A DNA stretch of 6,771 nt from positions 1 through 6,771 of the forward strand of contig JANJWE010000324.1 in assembly GCA_024709705.1 (NCBI GenBank). Direction: 5' to 3'. Source of the stretch: Flavobacterium sp. (GTDB taxonomy: Bacteria; Bacteroidota; Bacteroidia; Flavobacteriales; Flavobacteriaceae). Below, piece after piece: positions 6,500-6,771 of this stretch (within the stretch, counting starts at the first letter, position 1; each line of letters begins with the position of its first letter). The notes beneath the pieces are model-generated. The model saw nothing but the letters and a program-made list of their open reading frames with translations. It was not told where the DNA came from and searched no databases. A program made the position numbers and the translations under genes.

Positions 6500-6771
6500 T
6501 CACAGGTACTGCACGTCGGTGATCTCGATCTCGCGCATGCCCGCCGGGCTCTGGAAGTGCACCACGTCGCCCACTCGCGCCTTGAGCACCGCCCGCGCCA
6601 GCGGCGAGATCCAGCTGATCCGCCCCTGCACGGCGTCGGCCTCGTCCACGCCGACGATCTGCCAGGTCTGCTCGTCCTCGGTGGCGAGGTCGTAGAAGCT
6701 CACCGTGGCGCCGAAGAACACCTGCTCCAGGCCCTGCTGGCGCTCGGGGTCGACCACCTCGGCGCTCTCGA
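6500..6771 (-). CDS. greB: Transcript cleavage/elongation factor GreB, C-terminal part (5' end beyond window)
   Basis: GreB binds in the RNA polymerase secondary channel and stimulates cleavage of backtracked RNA. The frame is open to the window end; 89 residues plus the stop TGA (6500-6502 on the plus strand) are visible, out of about 160 in the family. It matches the C-terminal FKBP-like Gre domain: QVFFGATVSFYD, WQIVGVDEADAVQGRISWIS, SPLARAVLKARVGDVV and the final SPAG..EI.I.DVQYL. VFFGATV and the ISWISPLAR-LLK-like block favour GreB over GreA and point to a beta- or gammaproteobacterium. The GTG at 6757 (Val of VVDPERQ) is an internal codon, not a start, since the frame continues upstream as ESAEV. 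The N-terminal coiled coil with its acidic tip residues lies outside the window. GC content and codon use are wholly unlike the rest of the window, consistent with foreign origin. The 72 bases between the stop and the join hold no recognisable gene. Confidence 0.87.
   Translation of the reverse strand, partial: ESAEVVDPERQQGLEQVFFGATVSFYDLATEDEQTWQIVGVDEADAVQGRISWISPLARAVLKARVGDVVHFQSPAGMREIEITDVQYL

Noticed and set aside
6039..6695. Plus-strand open frame of 218 codons
   Set aside because: It runs antisense through scoB, crosses the chimeric join and continues antisense to greB, so it cannot be a natural gene.
6428..6771. Possible genomic island or horizontally acquired greB
   Set aside because: There is no integrase, transposase, tRNA or repeat, the break cuts a conserved gene mid-codon-run, and greB is a core gene in its likely source lineage; a chimera explains it better.

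Overview
The window is almost entirely low-GC DNA typical of a marine or freshwater Bacteroidota, most likely Flavobacteriia. Supporting signs are a secreted multidomain S8 protease, a TAnnTTTG-type -7 box, no clear Shine-Dalgarno sequences, and Flavobacteria-like protein sequences. At about position 6428 the sequence switches abruptly to very GC-rich DNA carrying a proteobacterial-type GreB C-terminus. The break falls inside a conserved CoA-transferase gene. The simplest reading is that the last ~344 bases come from another organism, i.e. a chimeric contig.

Layout: (1) 1-2982, minus strand: a large secreted Kp43-like subtilase with Ig-like, FN3, P-domain and CSPG/cadherin-like modules, its C-terminus cut off by the window start. 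(2) 2983-3154: a divergent intergenic region with a good Bacteroidota -7 box for the protease and a GC-containing dyad in front of the ABC gene. (3) 3155-4843, plus strand: a fused double-ATPase ABC subunit of the oligopeptide/dipeptide (Opp/Dpp/YejF) type with all nucleotide-binding motifs intact. (4) 4844-5902, minus strand: an exported protein of YD/RHS-like short repeats with no known function, whose stop codon abuts the ABC stop codon. (5) 5927-~6427, minus strand: the last 166 residues of a 3-oxoacid (succinyl-CoA:acetoacetate) CoA-transferase subunit B, broken at the composition junction so that the catalytic-Glu region is missing. (6) ~6428-6771: GC-rich DNA with the C-terminal 89 residues of GreB on the minus strand.

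The genes do not form an obvious pathway. The CoA-transferase gene and the YD-repeat gene are co-directional with a 24-base gap and are probably co-transcribed. The protease and the peptide-type ABC ATPase are divergent, which loosely suggests extracellular protein breakdown and peptide uptake, but no permease or binding-protein gene lies beside the ATPase. I see no RNA genes, CRISPR arrays, transposases or phage genes, and nothing that amounts to a convincing new system. The observations most worth checking are the chimeric junction, the abutting convergent stop codons, the intergenic dyad and the architecture of the protease.
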